DNA of 64,000 nt from Ditibartonella apihabitans (GCF_002007485.1 NZ_CP015820.1:1240001-1304000), one strand, 5' to 3'. Shown: positions 40,297 to 51,376, counted from the stretch's first letter. Program-made: numbers and translations. Notes: generated by a model from the sequence alone, not told the origin.

Positions 40297-41973
40297 ATGG
40301 CATCAGGCAAAAATAATGAGCTGGTTTTTCTACCACTTGGAGGCGTAGGCGAAATTGGTATGAATCTCGGCGTCTATGGCTTTGGTCCGGAAGGTAACCG
40401 ACAATGGTTGATGGTTGATCTTGGTGTCAGTTTTGCAGGCCCCGAATTGCCCGGTGTAGATCTTGTAATGCCGGATATAAGATTTTTGGAAAATGAAAGA
40501 CCGAATATATTGGGATTGGTTGTCACACATGCCCACGAAGATCATTTCGGCGCTATACTGGATTTGTGGCCGAAGCTTAAGATACCCGTTTACTGTACTG
40601 CTTTTACTGCCGGATTGCTGGAAACAAAACGTGAATTGGATTACAGTTCTTATGATGTTCCAGTCACACTTTTTAAAGCGGGTGATCAATTCGAACTGGG
40701 GCCGTTTGCAATCGAAGCTATAGCCGTTGCACACTCCATTCCTGAACCGGTTTCGTTGGCAATCAAAACCTCACTTGGCACTGTCATTCACACTGGTGAT
40801 TGGAAAATAGACAATGAACCATCTTTAGGCGCACCGACTGACGAGAAGCGGTTTAGCGAATTGGGTGATGAGGGTGTACTTGCTCTTGTCTGTGACTCGA
40901 CCAATTCTATGCGGGAAGGGGTTTCGCCCACGGAGCATGACGTTTTAAAAAGTCTGACAGAAATAATCGCGAACGAGAGGGGGCGTGTTGCAATTACAAC
41001 CTTTTCCTCGAATGTTGGAAGAATTATTTCGATAGCTCGTGCAGCAAAAGAAGCCGGAAGACAAGTGTTATTGGTTGGCCGGTCGATAAAACGCAGTGTT
41101 ACTGTAGCGGAAGAACTAGGATATCTTGAAGGTATAGATCCATTTCTGAATGAAGAAGATTATCCCTATATTCCACGTGATAAAATTGTCATGGTTTTGA
41201 CCGGAAGTCAGGGCGAACAAAGAGCAGCTCTAGCCAAATTGTCACGTGATGAAATGCGTTCACTCGCTTTGACCGCCGGCGATACTGTCATCTATTCATC
41301 GCGGAGTATACCTGGTAATGAACGGTCGATCATTGATACACAAAATCGCTTGATTGATATGGGCGTGAAAATTATCACCGATCATGATGCACTTGTTCAT
41401 GTTTCAGGTCATCCGCGGCGCAATGACCTTAAAAAAATGTATGAATGGGTTAGGCCGAAAATATTGGTTCCGGTTCATGGTGAAGCGCTTCATTTGGCGG
41501 CACAAACCGTTTTAGGACGGCAGGCAGGGATCAAAACGGTGGCAGAAATCCGCAATGGTGACATGCTTAAACTTGCCCCCGAGCCGGCCGAAATCATCGA
41601 CGAAGTTCCTGTCGGGCAAATTTATAAAGACGGAAATCTCATTGGCAATGAGGATGAGATGGGCATTAGCGAACGCCGCAAATTAAGCTATGTAGGGCAT
41701 GTAGCTGTGTCATTTCTTCTCGACAAACATTATAATCTGGTGGAAATGCCCGAAGTCGTTACTTTCGGTTTACCCGAGACAGACGATGAGGGTGAGCTTT
41801 TTGACGATATTATTTCGAATACGATTGAAACGACGATTGACAGTATCCCGCGTGCAAGACGTAAAGACGACGAAGTCATTCATGAGGCTGTCCGTCGTTC
41901 AATCAGAGCTACAATTAATGAAAAATGGGGTAAAAAGCCGGTTTGTACCGTGTTTATACATCATTCGAAGTAA
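40297..41973 (+). CDS. rnj: Ribonuclease J
   Basis: Metallo-beta-lactamase/beta-CASP ribonuclease with 5'-3' exonuclease and endonuclease activity in RNA maturation and turnover. 558 residues. The zinc-binding THAHEDHFGAI motif, HSIPEPVSLAI, HTGDWKID and CDSTNSM lie in the lactamase part; the beta-CASP motifs include TTFSSNVGRI and the C-terminal HVSGHPRRNDL and PVHGEALHL. A strong AGGGAG precedes the ATG. A weak hairpin at 42009-42031 follows the stop. Confidence 0.95.
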   Translation: MASGKNNELVFLPLGGVGEIGMNLGVYGFGPEGNRQWLMVDLGVSFAGPELPGVDLVMPDIRFLENERPNILGLVVTHAHEDHFGAILDLWPKLKIPVYCTAFTAGLLETKRELDYSSYDVPVTLFKAGDQFELGPFAIEAIAVAHSIPEPVSLAIKTSLGTVIHTGDWKIDNEPSLGAPTDEKRFSELGDEGVLALVCDSTNSMREGVSPTEHDVLKSLTEIIANERGRVAITTFSSNVGRIISIARAAKEAGRQVLLVGRSIKRSVTVAEELGYLEGIDPFLNEEDYPYIPRDKIVMVLTGSQGEQRAALAKLSRDEMRSLALTAGDTVIYSSRSIPGNERSIIDTQNRLIDMGVKIITDHDALVHVSGHPRRNDLKKMYEWVRPKILVPVHGEALHLAAQTVLGRQAGIKTVAEIRNGDMLKLAPEPAEIIDEVPVGQIYKDGNLIGNEDEMGISERRKLSYVGHVAVSFLLDKHYNLVEMPEVVTFGLPETDDEGELFDDIISNTIETTIDSIPRARRKDDEVIHEAVRRSIRATINEKWGKKPVCTVFIHHSK

Positions 41974-42008
41974 ACTGATTCGTAATAATTGAAGTCAACT
42001 TTTGACGG

Positions 42009-42031
42009 TCATTGATTGTTTTCGTCAATGA
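42009..42031 (+). terminator. Weak hairpin after RNase J
   Basis: TCATTGA (42009-42015) pairs with TCAATGA (42025-42031) around a 9-base loop, about 35 bases after the stop. It is short and A+T-rich with only TTT after it, so its role as terminator is doubtful. Confidence 0.25.
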
Positions 42032-42249
42032 TTTGAATTGTGCAACCGTTTTATGACACTTGAATAAAATATGTGCGATATTGAAAGGTCGCTTCAATTG
42101 GCGCCAGAGAAAACAGAAAACATATTTCTTGCGAAAACTTTTTGATCGTGGATTGTTTCTATTTTCAAGCGTTAGTTTAGCCGCTATGGTTAATAAATAT
42201 TGATAATTCTGCTCCGATTCGAAGAGCTTTAGTTGGATTTTAATGGTCG

Positions 42250-43575
42250 ATGCGTCTATCTCGTTATTTTTTGCCTATATTGAAGGAAAACCCGAAAGAA
42301 GCTGAAATTGCTTCTCACCGTCTCATGTTGCGTGCCGGTATGATCCGCCAACAGGCTGCGGGAATATATGCCTGGCTACCGCTTGGCAAAAAGGTTCTTG
42401 ACAAAGTTTGTGCCATTATTCGTGAGGAGCAAAACCGCGCGGGCGCCCTTGAAATTTGGATGCCAACCATACAATCGGCCGATTTATGGCGTGAAAGCGG
42501 GCGTTATGACGCTTACGGGCTGGAAATGTTGCGTATCAAGGACCGTCAGGAACGTGAGCTTCTTTATGGTCCGACCAATGAGGAAGTGATTACGGATATT
42601 TTCAGGGCTCATGTAAAGTCATACAAAAATCTTCCGTTAAATCTTTATCATATTCAATGGAAATTCCGTGACGAGATAAGGCCACGTTTTGGCGTTATGC
42701 GATCACGCGAATTTTTGATGAAAGACGGCTATTCTTTCGACATTGATTATGAAGGCGCAAAAGCCGCTTATAATCGTGTGTTTGTTTCCTATTTACGCAC
42801 CTTCGCCCGCACAGGGCTTAGAGCAATTCCTATGCGCGCTGATACAGGGCCGATTGGTGGTAATTTAAGCCACGAGTTTATCATTCTGGCCGATACCGGC
42901 GAAAGTGCCGTTTATTGCGATAAGCATTTTCTGGACATGACCATTCCTCCGGCTGATGTCGATTTTTCTGACGATGCCGCTATGGCTGACATTGTCAAAC
43001 AATGGACCACACCCTATGCCGCAACCGACGAAATGTATGATGAAGAGCTTTGGGCGAAAGTTCCACAATCCGACCAGATAGCGGCAAGAGGAATTGAAGT
43101 TGGTCATATCTTCCATTTCGGTACAAAATATTCGCTGCCGATGCATGCGACAGTTATGGGCCCTGACGGGCAGGAACATCCGGTGTCGATGGGATCTTAT
43201 GGCATTGGCCCGTCACGTTTGGTAGCCGCAGCTATCGAAGCTTCTCATGATGAAAACGGGATCATTTGGCCACGTGCAATGTCGCCATTCGATTTTGGCA
43301 TCATAAATATGAAGCCCGGCGATCAGAAGTGTGATGATTTGAGTGAAAAATTGTATCAATCACTCATTAATGCCGGTTTTGATCCACTGCTTGACGATAC
43401 ACAAGAACGTGCGGGTTCGAAATTTGCGACAATGGATCTTATCGGACTTCCGACACAAATTATCATTGGTCCCAAAAACGCCGCTCAAAACGAAGTCGAA
43501 ATAAAAGATCGTAAAACCGGTCATAAAGAAATACTTCCATTCGATGCGGCTTTAAGGCGTCTGACGGAGGCCTGA
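42250..43575 (+). CDS. proS: Prolyl-tRNA synthetase (short alphaproteobacterial form)
   Basis: Class II aminoacyl-tRNA synthetase charging tRNA-Pro. 441 residues, the short type that lacks the editing insertion of the E. coli enzyme. Class II motifs are visible: [17 protein letters not shown] (motif 1 region), [31 protein letters not shown] motif 2 ([17 protein letters not shown]) and [13 protein letters not shown] (motif 3). ATG at 42250 is chosen; an ATG at 42243 is out of frame. It is coupled to lolC by a one-base overlap. Confidence 0.96.
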   Translation: MRLSRYFLPILKENPKEAEIASHRLMLRAGMIRQQAAGIYAWLPLGKKVLDKVCAIIREEQNRAGALEIWMPTIQSADLWRESGRYDAYGLEMLRIKDRQERELLYGPTNEEVITDIFRAHVKSYKNLPLNLYHIQWKFRDEIRPRFGVMRSREFLMKDGYSFDIDYEGAKAAYNRVFVSYLRTFARTGLRAIPMRADTGPIGGNLSHEFIILADTGESAVYCDKHFLDMTIPPADVDFSDDAAMADIVKQWTTPYAATDEMYDEELWAKVPQSDQIAARGIEVGHIFHFGTKYSLPMHATVMGPDGQEHPVSMGSYGIGPSRLVAAAIEASHDENGIIWPRAMSPFDFGIINMKPGDQKCDDLSEKLYQSLINAGFDPLLDDTQERAGSKFATMDLIGLPTQIIIGPKNAAQNEVEIKDRKTGHKEILPFDAALRRLTEA

Positions 43576-44855
43576 TGAGTACGAGAGCCAAGGGTGTAAG
43601 CCGGTTAAGATTTTCGTCCTATGAATGGATGATCGCATTTCGTTATATGCTTCCCAACCGGAAACAGATGTTTACATCGGTGATATCGATCATATCGCTG
43701 ATTGGCATTATGCTTGGCGTTTTTGCATTAATCGTAGTGATGGCCGTTATGAACGGTTTCAGAACTGAATTGCTTGATCGCATTTTGGGTATGAACGGCC
43801 ATCTCGTAATTCAGGCGATTGATAGCGATTTTACCGATTACAATACGCTCATTCCACGTATTGAAGGTGTCGACGGTGTCAAATTTGCGCTTCCTGTAAT
43901 TGAAGGGCAAGCTATGGCACAAGGAGAAGCCGCAGGCGGGACCGGAGCACTGGTTCGTGGACTTCGTAAGCAAGATCTGGATAAACTCACAACCGTTACA
44001 AAAAATATCAAATCCGGTAGTCTTGACGACTTCGACAAGCAGGATGGCGTAGCGATTGGTAGCGGTATGGCTGAAAAATTAGGCCTTTCTGTGGGGAGCG
44101 ATATCCGCATTGTTACTCCCGATGGGGATGTGACACCTTTTGGCGTAACCCCGCGTGTCAAAGCTTACAAAGTCGCTGCTATCTTCACCGTGGGAATGTC
44201 GGAATATGATACGATTTTCGTCTTTATGCCTTTAAAAGAAGCTCAGGCATTTTTCAATTTAGGCAATAAAGTCCAATCACTCGAGATATTTTTGAACGAT
44301 CCCGATGCAGTTGACAAAATAAGTCCGGAAATCGAAAAAGCTGTCGGGCGGCAAGTTTATTCTATTGATTGGCGTTCAAGAAATCAGGCGTTTTTTTCTG
44401 CGTTACAAGTTGAACGCAACGTCATGTTTTTCATATTGTCGCTTATTGTGTTGGTAGCAGCTCTGAATATCATTTCCGGATTGATCATGTTGGTCAAGGA
44501 TAAGGGGCATGATATTGCCATTTTGCGTACTATGGGTGCCAAACAAAGTGCAGTTATGCGTATATTCATTATGACCGGTATGGTAATCGGTGTGATCGGT
44601 ACGGTTCTCGGGCTTTTGTTAGGTGTTCTGACATGCGAGAATATAGGACATATTCAGGATTTTATTTCATGGCTATTTAATGTCGATGTCTTCAATCCCC
44701 AACTTTACTTTCTTACCAAATTGCCGGCTCGTCTGGAATGGGGACAGACGTTGATTGTTGTCTTTATGGCGCTGTTTCTCTCTTTCCTTGCGACATTGAT
44801 ACCGGCCTGGCGCGCTGCCAAACTGGATCCGGTGCAAGCGTTGAGGTATGAATAA
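43575..44855 (+). CDS. lolC: LolC/LolE-type lipoprotein-releasing permease
   Basis: Inner-membrane permease of the Lol system that extracts outer-membrane lipoproteins and passes them to LolA. 426 residues: one N-terminal helix (about 28-55, preceded by [17 protein letters not shown]), a large periplasmic domain, then three C-terminal helices and the FtsX-type end [20 protein letters not shown] single permease gene precedes lolD, as in organisms that use one LolF-like homodimeric permease, so LolC and LolE cannot be told apart. Overlaps both neighbours by one base. Confidence 0.93.
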   Translation: MSTRAKGVSRLRFSSYEWMIAFRYMLPNRKQMFTSVISIISLIGIMLGVFALIVVMAVMNGFRTELLDRILGMNGHLVIQAIDSDFTDYNTLIPRIEGVDGVKFALPVIEGQAMAQGEAAGGTGALVRGLRKQDLDKLTTVTKNIKSGSLDDFDKQDGVAIGSGMAEKLGLSVGSDIRIVTPDGDVTPFGVTPRVKAYKVAAIFTVGMSEYDTIFVFMPLKEAQAFFNLGNKVQSLEIFLNDPDAVDKISPEIEKAVGRQVYSIDWRSRNQAFFSALQVERNVMFFILSLIVLVAALNIISGLIMLVKDKGHDIAILRTMGAKQSAVMRIFIMTGMVIGVIGTVLGLLLGVLTCENIGHIQDFISWLFNVDVFNPQLYFLTKLPARLEWGQTLIVVFMALFLSFLATLIPAWRAAKLDPVQALRYE

Positions 44856-45535
44856 TGGCCTCGTTATTACAACTCGTGAATATTGATAGACGTTATCTGG
44901 ATAGTGACAAACCCCTTGTCATTCTGGATAAAGCCAATTTTTCACTCGAGCAGGGGCAGACTGTTGCATTGGTTGCACCGTCCGGTGCCGGTAAATCCAC
45001 TTTGTTGCATATCGCCGGACTTCTTGAGCGGCCTAATGGCGGGGATGTCGTTTTACGTGGGCATTCCTGTTCCAATTTGTCTGATAACGATCGTACTGCA
45101 ATACGTCGTAACGACATCGGTTTTGTTTATCAGTTCCATCACTTGTTGCCGGAATTTACAGCTTTGGAAAATGTGATGATACCGCAGATGATCGCCGGAC
45201 TTAAGCGTTCCGAAGCGGCTGACCGGGGATTGAAATTATTGACCTACCTGCGCGTGGGGCATCGTGCCAAACACCGGCCATCGGAGCTTTCCGGTGGCGA
45301 GCAGCAACGTGTGGCTATTGCCCGAGCAGTTGCCAATGCACCGTCAGTTCTCTTGGCAGATGAACCGACAGGAAACCTCGATCCTGTTACCTCGGCATAT
45401 GTTTTTCAAGCACTGGCTGCTTTGGTTCGCCAATCTGGGCTCGCTGCTCTTATTGCGACGCACAATCTGTCACTTGCAAAACAAATGGACCGGCGCATAA
45501 CTCTTAAAGCCGGCAAGATTATCGAGCTTCCTTGA
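44855..45535 (+). CDS. lolD: LolD, lipoprotein-releasing ABC ATPase
   Basis: ATPase of the Lol lipoprotein-release complex. 226 residues with Walker [10 protein letters not shown], signature [14 protein letters not shown], Walker [13 protein letters not shown] and the switch histidine in IATHNLSLA. Start codon overlaps the lolC stop as TAATG, indicating coupling. In many relatives dnaE follows lolD; here the convergent azlD does. Confidence 0.95.
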   Translation: MASLLQLVNIDRRYLDSDKPLVILDKANFSLEQGQTVALVAPSGAGKSTLLHIAGLLERPNGGDVVLRGHSCSNLSDNDRTAIRRNDIGFVYQFHHLLPEFTALENVMIPQMIAGLKRSEAADRGLKLLTYLRVGHRAKHRPSELSGGEQQRVAIARAVANAPSVLLADEPTGNLDPVTSAYVFQALAALVRQSGLAALIATHNLSLAKQMDRRITLKAGKIIELP

Positions 45536-45588
45536 AGTTATCTTCATAAGCTCATAATATCTATATATTTTTTGAAACTGAAATATCG

Positions 45589-45903
45589 TTAAATGTTTTG
45601 GAATAAGAGATAAGCTAATATACTGACGACGACTGTCACAAAAAGGCTTCGTGTTAGCATACCCGCAATGAGCGAAAAAATTGTGCTCAAAAGAGCGACC
45701 GAAATACCGAAACTGGTCGTTTCCGGTTTTTCAAGAATTTCGGCAACGATAATAGCAGATAGCACAGCCGCCGGAACAAAATTCAGCCAATAACGAAAGA
45801 GTCTGGGAAATGGCCTGTGAGCTAATGCCATGATCGGCACAATTTTGATGAGCGCGGTAACTGCTGTTGCGACTGCAATTCCCAATCCGATATTTTCCAT
45901 CAT
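45589..45903 (-). CDS. azlD: AzlD-family branched-chain amino acid export subunit
   Basis: Small membrane protein (104 residues, about four helices) that works with AzlC as a branched-chain amino acid exporter. The family-type arrangement LIKIVPIMALAHRPFPRLFRYWLNFVP (motif: R-P-F-P-R-L-F-R-Y-W-L) and AAVLSAIIVAEIL are visible. Its start overlaps the azlC stop by one base. Substrate is inferred from family only. Confidence 0.85.
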   Translation of the reverse strand: MMENIGLGIAVATAVTALIKIVPIMALAHRPFPRLFRYWLNFVPAAVLSAIIVAEILEKPETTSFGISVALLSTIFSLIAGMLTRSLFVTVVVSILAYLLFQNI

Positions 45904-46622
45904 TATATTTTGTTACTCCCCGACTTGAGAAGCATAAACATGCCAATTGTTGCCGCAATGAGGGTAGCGATAATTGACGATGGATTTGCCGCAATTATGC
46001 CGTGTGAAAAGGTAACAATTGCCATTGCAACAATAATCACAACAATATCGAATTTTTTGGTCTGGCTTGCATACCATCCAAGCAATAGAAGACCGATAAA
46101 CATACCGACAAGACTAAAACTCAAGCTGTCTTTTAACCAATCGGGCAGGGATGCTGCAAATATGCTTCCGACAAGTGTTGCAACAATCCAGCTTAGCCAT
46201 GCTGTGATATTAAGTCCCAATAACCATGAAAACGGGAGAACATTATCGTGAGTACGTGCGTATTGTGACGCAACGCCAAAGGTTTCGTCGGTCATCAGAA
46301 AGCCGCCAACTAGCTTTTCAAGCCGATTGGCGTGAGAAAAATATTGCGCCATATAGGTGTTGATTAAAAGATAACGCATATTGATGAATAATACACCTAA
46401 TGCGATTTGCACTAATCCCGCACCTGTGGACGCCATTGAATAAAACAGAAATTGCGCGGAACCCGCATAGACAAATGTACTTAAACAGGAAATCTGTAAA
46501 ATCGTAAAGCCGGACACTGCGCCGATAGCGCCGCAAGCAAAACCGATTGCCCAATATCCGAGCAAGGTCGGAATGCAGGCAACGACACCCTGTTTGAAAA
46601 GACGCCAGTGGCTTTTATCCAT
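45903..46622 (-). CDS. azlC: AzlC-family branched-chain amino acid exporter
   Basis: Large subunit of the AzlCD exporter family. 239 residues with about six to seven hydrophobic helices. Recognised from GYWAIGFACGAIG, STFVYAGSAQFLFYSM, the LGVLFINMRYLLIN stretch and the following MTDETFGVASQYA, all typical for AzlC. Divergent to sdhE, with about 155 bases between them for two promoters. azlD is translationally coupled behind it. Confidence 0.9.
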   Translation of the reverse strand: MDKSHWRLFKQGVVACIPTLLGYWAIGFACGAIGAVSGFTILQISCLSTFVYAGSAQFLFYSMASTGAGLVQIALGVLFINMRYLLINTYMAQYFSHANRLEKLVGGFLMTDETFGVASQYARTHDNVLPFSWLLGLNITAWLSWIVATLVGSIFAASLPDWLKDSLSFSLVGMFIGLLLLGWYASQTKKFDIVVIIVAMAIVTFSHGIIAANPSSIIATLIAATIGMFMLLKSGSNKI

Positions 46623-46777
46623 CGTTCAAAGACTCAATTCATATTCAACGTCTTTTGAAATGACGTCTTCATATACATGTTACATATTTGGACTATTGTC
46701 AAACAACGAATTATTGAAAGCTGATCGCAAGCGTAATATAGAACAAATTCCCATATTGTGTTGAACCGGAGGATGTG

Positions 46778-47071
46778 ATGACAGGCTCGAAAGTCGATAA
46801 CAGTAAGCTCAATGCAAGGCAACGCCGGCTTGTGTTTCGTGCATGGCATCGCGGAATTCGTGAAATGGATCTGGTCTTCGGACAATATGTTGATGCCCAT
46901 ATTATGAAACTTGATGAAAAAGCCATGGATGAGCTTGAATATATCATGTCCTTTGAAGACAGGGATTTATTGACCTGGGTAACAGGTGAAGTGCCTGTGC
47001 CTTATGATGTCGATTCGCCGCTTTTCCGCGATATTCTCGATTACCGCACGCGCATGGATTTTAACGCTTAA
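46778..47071 (+). CDS. sdhE: SdhE, flavinylation factor (DUF339)
   Basis: Small assembly factor that promotes covalent FAD attachment to succinate dehydrogenase. 97 residues from the ATG at 46778, preceded by CCGGAGG; the GTG one codon earlier is also possible. The conserved RGxxE-type motif is present in WHRGIREMDLVFGQY. Only 3 bases separate it from mfd. In many Hyphomicrobiales recG sits on the other side of sdhE; here azlC does. Confidence 0.92.
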   Translation: MTGSKVDNSKLNARQRRLVFRAWHRGIREMDLVFGQYVDAHIMKLDEKAMDELEYIMSFEDRDLLTWVTGEVPVPYDVDSPLFRDILDYRTRMDFNA

Positions 47072-47074
47072 GTT

Positions 47075-50000
47075 ATGTCGATATTTAAGAAAAACTTCGC
47101 TACTGAAAATTTACCACAATATCTGAGTTTTGATGGCGTCGTCTCCGGATACGAACCATTTGCGATATATAAAATAGCGGCGGAAATCGGCAAAAAGGGG
47201 CCAATTCTTTATATTGCGCGCGACGGGCAGAAACTTGATGATCTGACGCATGCTTTGAGTTTTGTCGAGCCACAGATGCCGGTGGTGCAATTGCCTTCAT
47301 GGGATTGTCTTCCCTATGACCGTGTTTCGCCAAATCCTGCAATTTCGGCAAAGAGGATGTCGGCGCTTACAAATATTTCTGCTCTGTTAAGAAACCCTCA
47401 TCCGGCAATTATCCTGACTACTGCCAATGCAATTATGCAGAAGCTGCCTCCGCGTTCAATGGTTGAAGGCCAATCGATTACCGCGCGGCCCGGACAAAAT
47501 CTCGACATGGACAAACTTGTTCATCACCTCGAGCATAACGGTTTCGAACGGGTATCGAGCGTGCGTGAAATTGGCGATTTTGCTGTGAGAGGCGGAATTG
47601 TCGATTTGTTTGCACCGGGAAGTGATGCACCAGTAAGACTGGATTTTTTTGGTGATACGCTTGAAACAGTACGTGCGTTTGATCCGGCAAGCCAAAGAAC
47701 AACACAAACGCTCAAAGAATTCTCGCTGGAGCCGATGAGCGAGATAACTTTAACGCCCGAATTGATTAGCAAATTCCGCACAAATTATATCAGATCTTTC
47801 GGCGCAGCCAGTCCGAATGATGCGCTTTATGAAGCAATTTCGGAAGGCCGAAGGTTTTCCGGAATGGAACATTGGCTGCCCCTTTTTTACGATCATCTTG
47901 ATACGATATTTGATTATATTGGTGATATTCCAGTGGTGTTTGATCATCTTGCCGAAGAGGCAATGGTCGAGCGTAATAAGCTTATCGAAGATTATTATGA
48001 GGCCCGCTTGGAACAACACGACCCGAAAGACTCTTCGACACCATATAATCCGGTAAAACCGGCAGAGCTCTATCTGACGCCTGAAGATATTGCTTCATTG
48101 TCTGAAAAAGTGCGACACCGGATTGACCTTACGCCGTTTAACAAACCGGAATCGTCAGGTCATCTGGTCCTTCATAGCAATGTTACGATCGGGCGGGATT
48201 TTGTTGAAGAACGCACCTCCGAAAACAAGAATTTATTTGAAAGCGTTGTCGATCATGTTGCGGAACTCCGCTCGAAGGGTCACAAGGTTCTCCTTACCGG
48301 CTGGAGTGAAGGATCGTTGGAGCGCCTGTTACAGGTGCTTGATGAACATGGCCTTAAAGGAATAGAAAAGGTTACATCTCTTCATTCCGTAAAAGTCACT
48401 CCCCGCGATCATATCACTGCAGCGGTGGTAACTGTCGAACACGGATTTGTTGCAGACGATCTGGTTGTTGTTGCCGAGCAGGATATATTAGGCGACCGGC
48501 TTGTGCGCTCTGCACGTCGGCGCAAACGCAATGCCGATTTCATTTCGGATATGACCACATTGAATAGTGGTGATATTGTTGTTCACGTTGATCATGGTAT
48601 TGGTCGTTTTGTCGGCTTGAAGACGATTACAGCAGCCGGAGTTCCCCGCGATTGTCTGGAAATTCACTATGCTGATGAAGACCGGCTTTTTCTTCCTGTT
48701 GAAAATATCGAACTTTTGTCACGTTATGGCGGTGAGGGAACAAATGTTGTTCTTGATAAACTAGGCGGCGTTGCATGGCAGGCAAGAAAAGCAAAACTTA
48801 AAAAACGTTTGCTCGAAATTGCCGGTCAGCTTATTCACATCGCGGCCGAGCGCGAGATGCGCAATGCCCCTGTTCTTGTACCGCCAACCGGTAGCTATGA
48901 CGAATTTGTTGCCCGTTTTCCCTATGATGAAACGGATGACCAATTGCGTGCTATTGATGCGGTTCTTGGCGATCTTGCAGCCGGAAAACCGATGGATCGG
49001 CTGATTTGTGGTGATGTCGGATTCGGCAAGACAGAAGTTGCAATCAGAGCCGCATTTGTTGCTGCATTAAATGGTTATCAAGTTGCCGTTGTGGTGCCGA
49101 CAACGCTGTTGGCGCGCCAACACTATAAAACGTTCCAAGCCCGCTTTCAGGGATTACCTGTAAAAATCGGACAAGCATCGCGGCTAGTGGGAGCCAAAGA
49201 GCTTGCAGCCGTTAAAAATGGTGTGCGTGAAGGTACAGTTGATATTGTTATCGGAACGCACGCACTTCTTGGGTCGACTATGCAGTTTTCACGGCTTGGC
49301 TTGTTGGTTGTCGATGAGGAACAGAACTTTGGCGTTAAACAGAAAGAACGTCTGAAAGAACTGAAGACAGATATTCATGTGCTCACCCTTTCGGCAACTC
49401 CGATTCCGCGTACTCTACAACTGGCTTTGACCGGTGTCAGAGAGTTATCCCTTATTTCAACGCCACCCGTTGATCGTATGGCGGTAAGAACCTTTGTTTC
49501 GCCGTTTGATCCACTGATTGTGCGCGAAACGTTGATGCGTGAACATTATCGCGGGGGCCAGAGCTTCTATGTTTGCCCGCGAATTTCGGATTTGAAAGAT
49601 GTTCAGGAATTTCTTGCCAACCACGTTCCCGAACTGAAAGTTACAGCAGCTCATGGTCAAATGCCTGCAGGCCAGCTTGATGATATTATGAATGCCTTTT
49701 ATGACGGGCAATATGACGTGTTACTTTCAACCAGTATCGTTGAATCCGGTCTTGATATTCCTTCGGCCAATACATTGATCGTCCATCGTGCCGATATGTT
49801 CGGTCTTGCCGCTCTCTATCAATTACGTGGGCGGGTAGGGCGTTCAAAGCAAAGAGCCTATGCTTTGTTCACGCTTCCCAACCAGAAAGTTTTGACACCG
49901 GGTGCCGATCGGCGGCTGAAAGTCTTGCAATCTCTTGATAGTCTTGGAGCCGGTTTCCAGCTTGCAAGTCACGACATGGATATAAGGGGTGCCGGCAACC

Positions 50001-50578
50001 TTCTTGGTGAAGAACAATCAGGGCATATCAAAGAAGTCGGTTTCGAACTTTATCAACAAATGTTGGAAGAAGCGGTTGCCGAATTGAAAGACGGTACGGC
50101 TGTGAGTGAAAGCCAATGGTCACCGCAGATCTCGGTAGGGACGGCGGTTATGATACCGGATAATTATGTTCCCGACCTTCCATTGCGCCTTTCGCTTTAT
50201 CGCCGGCTCGCAGAAATCGAAGATTTGGGTGATATTGATGCTTTTGGTGCCGAACTGATTGACAGGTTCGGCCCCTTGCCTGTTCCTGTACAGCACTTGC
50301 TCAAAGTCGTTTATATCAAGGCTCTATGTCGGCAAGCCAATGTTGAAAAGTTGGATGCCGGTCCGAAAGGCGTTGTTATCCAGTTCAGAGAAAACAACTT
50401 TGCTAACGGTGTCGGACTCATCAAATGGATTGGCGAGCAGGGAAGCATGGCCAAAATACGTCCTGACCAAAGCGTGGTCTTTATTCGTGATTGGCCGAAT
50501 GCCGATCAGCGTTTGAACGGCGCTGCAACCGTCATGACCCAACTCGTAAAACTTTCAAAAGAAGGCGCAAAGAAATAG
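47075..50578 (+). CDS. mfd: Mfd, transcription-repair coupling factor
   Basis: SF2 translocase that removes stalled RNA polymerase from lesions and recruits UvrA. 1167 residues, full length. The UvrB-like N-terminal part contains PQMPVVQLPSWDCLPYDRVSP-type sequence (PSWDCLPYDRVSP). The RNA-polymerase-interacting domain follows (VVHVDHGIGRFVGL), then the helicase motor with GDVGFGKTEVAIRAAF (Walker A), VVDEEQNFGVKQKE (DEEQ box), LSATPIPRTLQLAL and GRVGRSKQRAYALF. The C-terminal TRCF domain ends the protein. No frameshift in 3.5 kb. Confidence 0.97.
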   Translation: MSIFKKNFATENLPQYLSFDGVVSGYEPFAIYKIAAEIGKKGPILYIARDGQKLDDLTHALSFVEPQMPVVQLPSWDCLPYDRVSPNPAISAKRMSALTNISALLRNPHPAIILTTANAIMQKLPPRSMVEGQSITARPGQNLDMDKLVHHLEHNGFERVSSVREIGDFAVRGGIVDLFAPGSDAPVRLDFFGDTLETVRAFDPASQRTTQTLKEFSLEPMSEITLTPELISKFRTNYIRSFGAASPNDALYEAISEGRRFSGMEHWLPLFYDHLDTIFDYIGDIPVVFDHLAEEAMVERNKLIEDYYEARLEQHDPKDSSTPYNPVKPAELYLTPEDIASLSEKVRHRIDLTPFNKPESSGHLVLHSNVTIGRDFVEERTSENKNLFESVVDHVAELRSKGHKVLLTGWSEGSLERLLQVLDEHGLKGIEKVTSLHSVKVTPRDHITAAVVTVEHGFVADDLVVVAEQDILGDRLVRSARRRKRNADFISDMTTLNSGDIVVHVDHGIGRFVGLKTITAAGVPRDCLEIHYADEDRLFLPVENIELLSRYGGEGTNVVLDKLGGVAWQARKAKLKKRLLEIAGQLIHIAAEREMRNAPVLVPPTGSYDEFVARFPYDETDDQLRAIDAVLGDLAAGKPMDRLICGDVGFGKTEVAIRAAFVAALNGYQVAVVVPTTLLARQHYKTFQARFQGLPVKIGQASRLVGAKELAAVKNGVREGTVDIVIGTHALLGSTMQFSRLGLLVVDEEQNFGVKQKERLKELKTDIHVLTLSATPIPRTLQLALTGVRELSLISTPPVDRMAVRTFVSPFDPLIVRETLMREHYRGGQSFYVCPRISDLKDVQEFLANHVPELKVTAAHGQMPAGQLDDIMNAFYDGQYDVLLSTSIVESGLDIPSANTLIVHRADMFGLAALYQLRGRVGRSKQRAYALFTLPNQKVLTPGADRRLKVLQSLDSLGAGFQLASHDMDIRGAGNLLGEEQSGHIKEVGFELYQQMLEEAVAELKDGTAVSESQWSPQISVGTAVMIPDNYVPDLPLRLSLYRRLAEIEDLGDIDAFGAELIDRFGPLPVPVQHLLKVVYIKALCRQANVEKLDAGPKGVVIQFRENNFANGVGLIKWIGEQGSMAKIRPDQSVVFIRDWPNADQRLNGAATVMTQLVKLSKEGAKK

Positions 50579-50701
50579 ACTTTGCGTCTTCATTCGTAAG
50601 CTATTCCAACCGTGATTTACCGGTGTTGTTGATCCCGCATTAAAATGTTTTTGAATTTTATTTAATTAAAAGGACTTGTGGGATTACAACTGAACCCTAT
50701 G

Positions 50702-51376
50702 TTAGCGATCTTCACTTGCTCCCGGTTCATAGCCGTCGGCAATTTGTTCAATAGTGTCGATTAATACCTCGGTTGGTTGCGCGCCCATAACCACATATTT
50801 TTTGTCGATAATAAATGATGGCACACCACGTACACCGATATAATAGGAATGGGCGCTGTCCTGTTTGATGGTATCTTTATCAATATCCGTCTCAAGCAAT
50901 TTTTCTACAACGTCGGAACGCATTCCCACGCTTTTTGCTGCGTCAACCAATATAGCGTGATCACCAATATTCTGCCCTTGTTCAAAAAAGCGGGAAAAAA
51001 GTTCGGCAATGAGCTTCTCCTGTATACCTTTTTTATCCTGAGAAGCCCAATAAACCACGCGGTGGGCATCAAGAGAATTAGGCTCTGTTTTGATAGCAGC
51101 AAAATCGAATTCGATACCTTCCTGTTTACCAAGCTCAATTAACGTCCTCTCGGTCTCGTCAATTGCATTCTGGTTGCCCAGGACTTTCTTCATATGAATT
51201 GGATAGGGAATGCCTTCCGGCTTCATATTCGGATAAAGTTGGAATGGCGTCCATGATAGTTTTATCGTGATTTCCGGTAGTGCTGCTATTGCTTTGAAAA
51301 GTCTCTTGCGTCCAATGAAACACCAAGGGCAAACGAGATCCGAGATCATATTGATATAAATTGTTGGAGAACTCAC
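50702..51376 (-). CDS. FrnE-like DsbA-family oxidoreductase
   Basis: Cytosolic DsbA-family thioredoxin-fold protein of the FrnE/2-hydroxychromene-2-carboxylate isomerase type, 224 residues. The active-site CPWC is at residues 17-20 (SDLVCPWCFIGRKRL) and the cis-proline loop is GVRGVPSFIID. There is no signal peptide, so it probably acts in the cytoplasm in thiol redox or an isomerase-like reaction; the exact role is unknown. It starts 12 bases after the peptide-binding protein gene on the same strand. The 224-residue length fits the family. Confidence 0.88.
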   Translation of the reverse strand: MSSPTIYINMISDLVCPWCFIGRKRLFKAIAALPEITIKLSWTPFQLYPNMKPEGIPYPIHMKKVLGNQNAIDETERTLIELGKQEGIEFDFAAIKTEPNSLDAHRVVYWASQDKKGIQEKLIAELFSRFFEQGQNIGDHAILVDAAKSVGMRSDVVEKLLETDIDKDTIKQDSAHSYYIGVRGVPSFIIDKKYVVMGAQPTEVLIDTIEQIADGYEPGASEDR

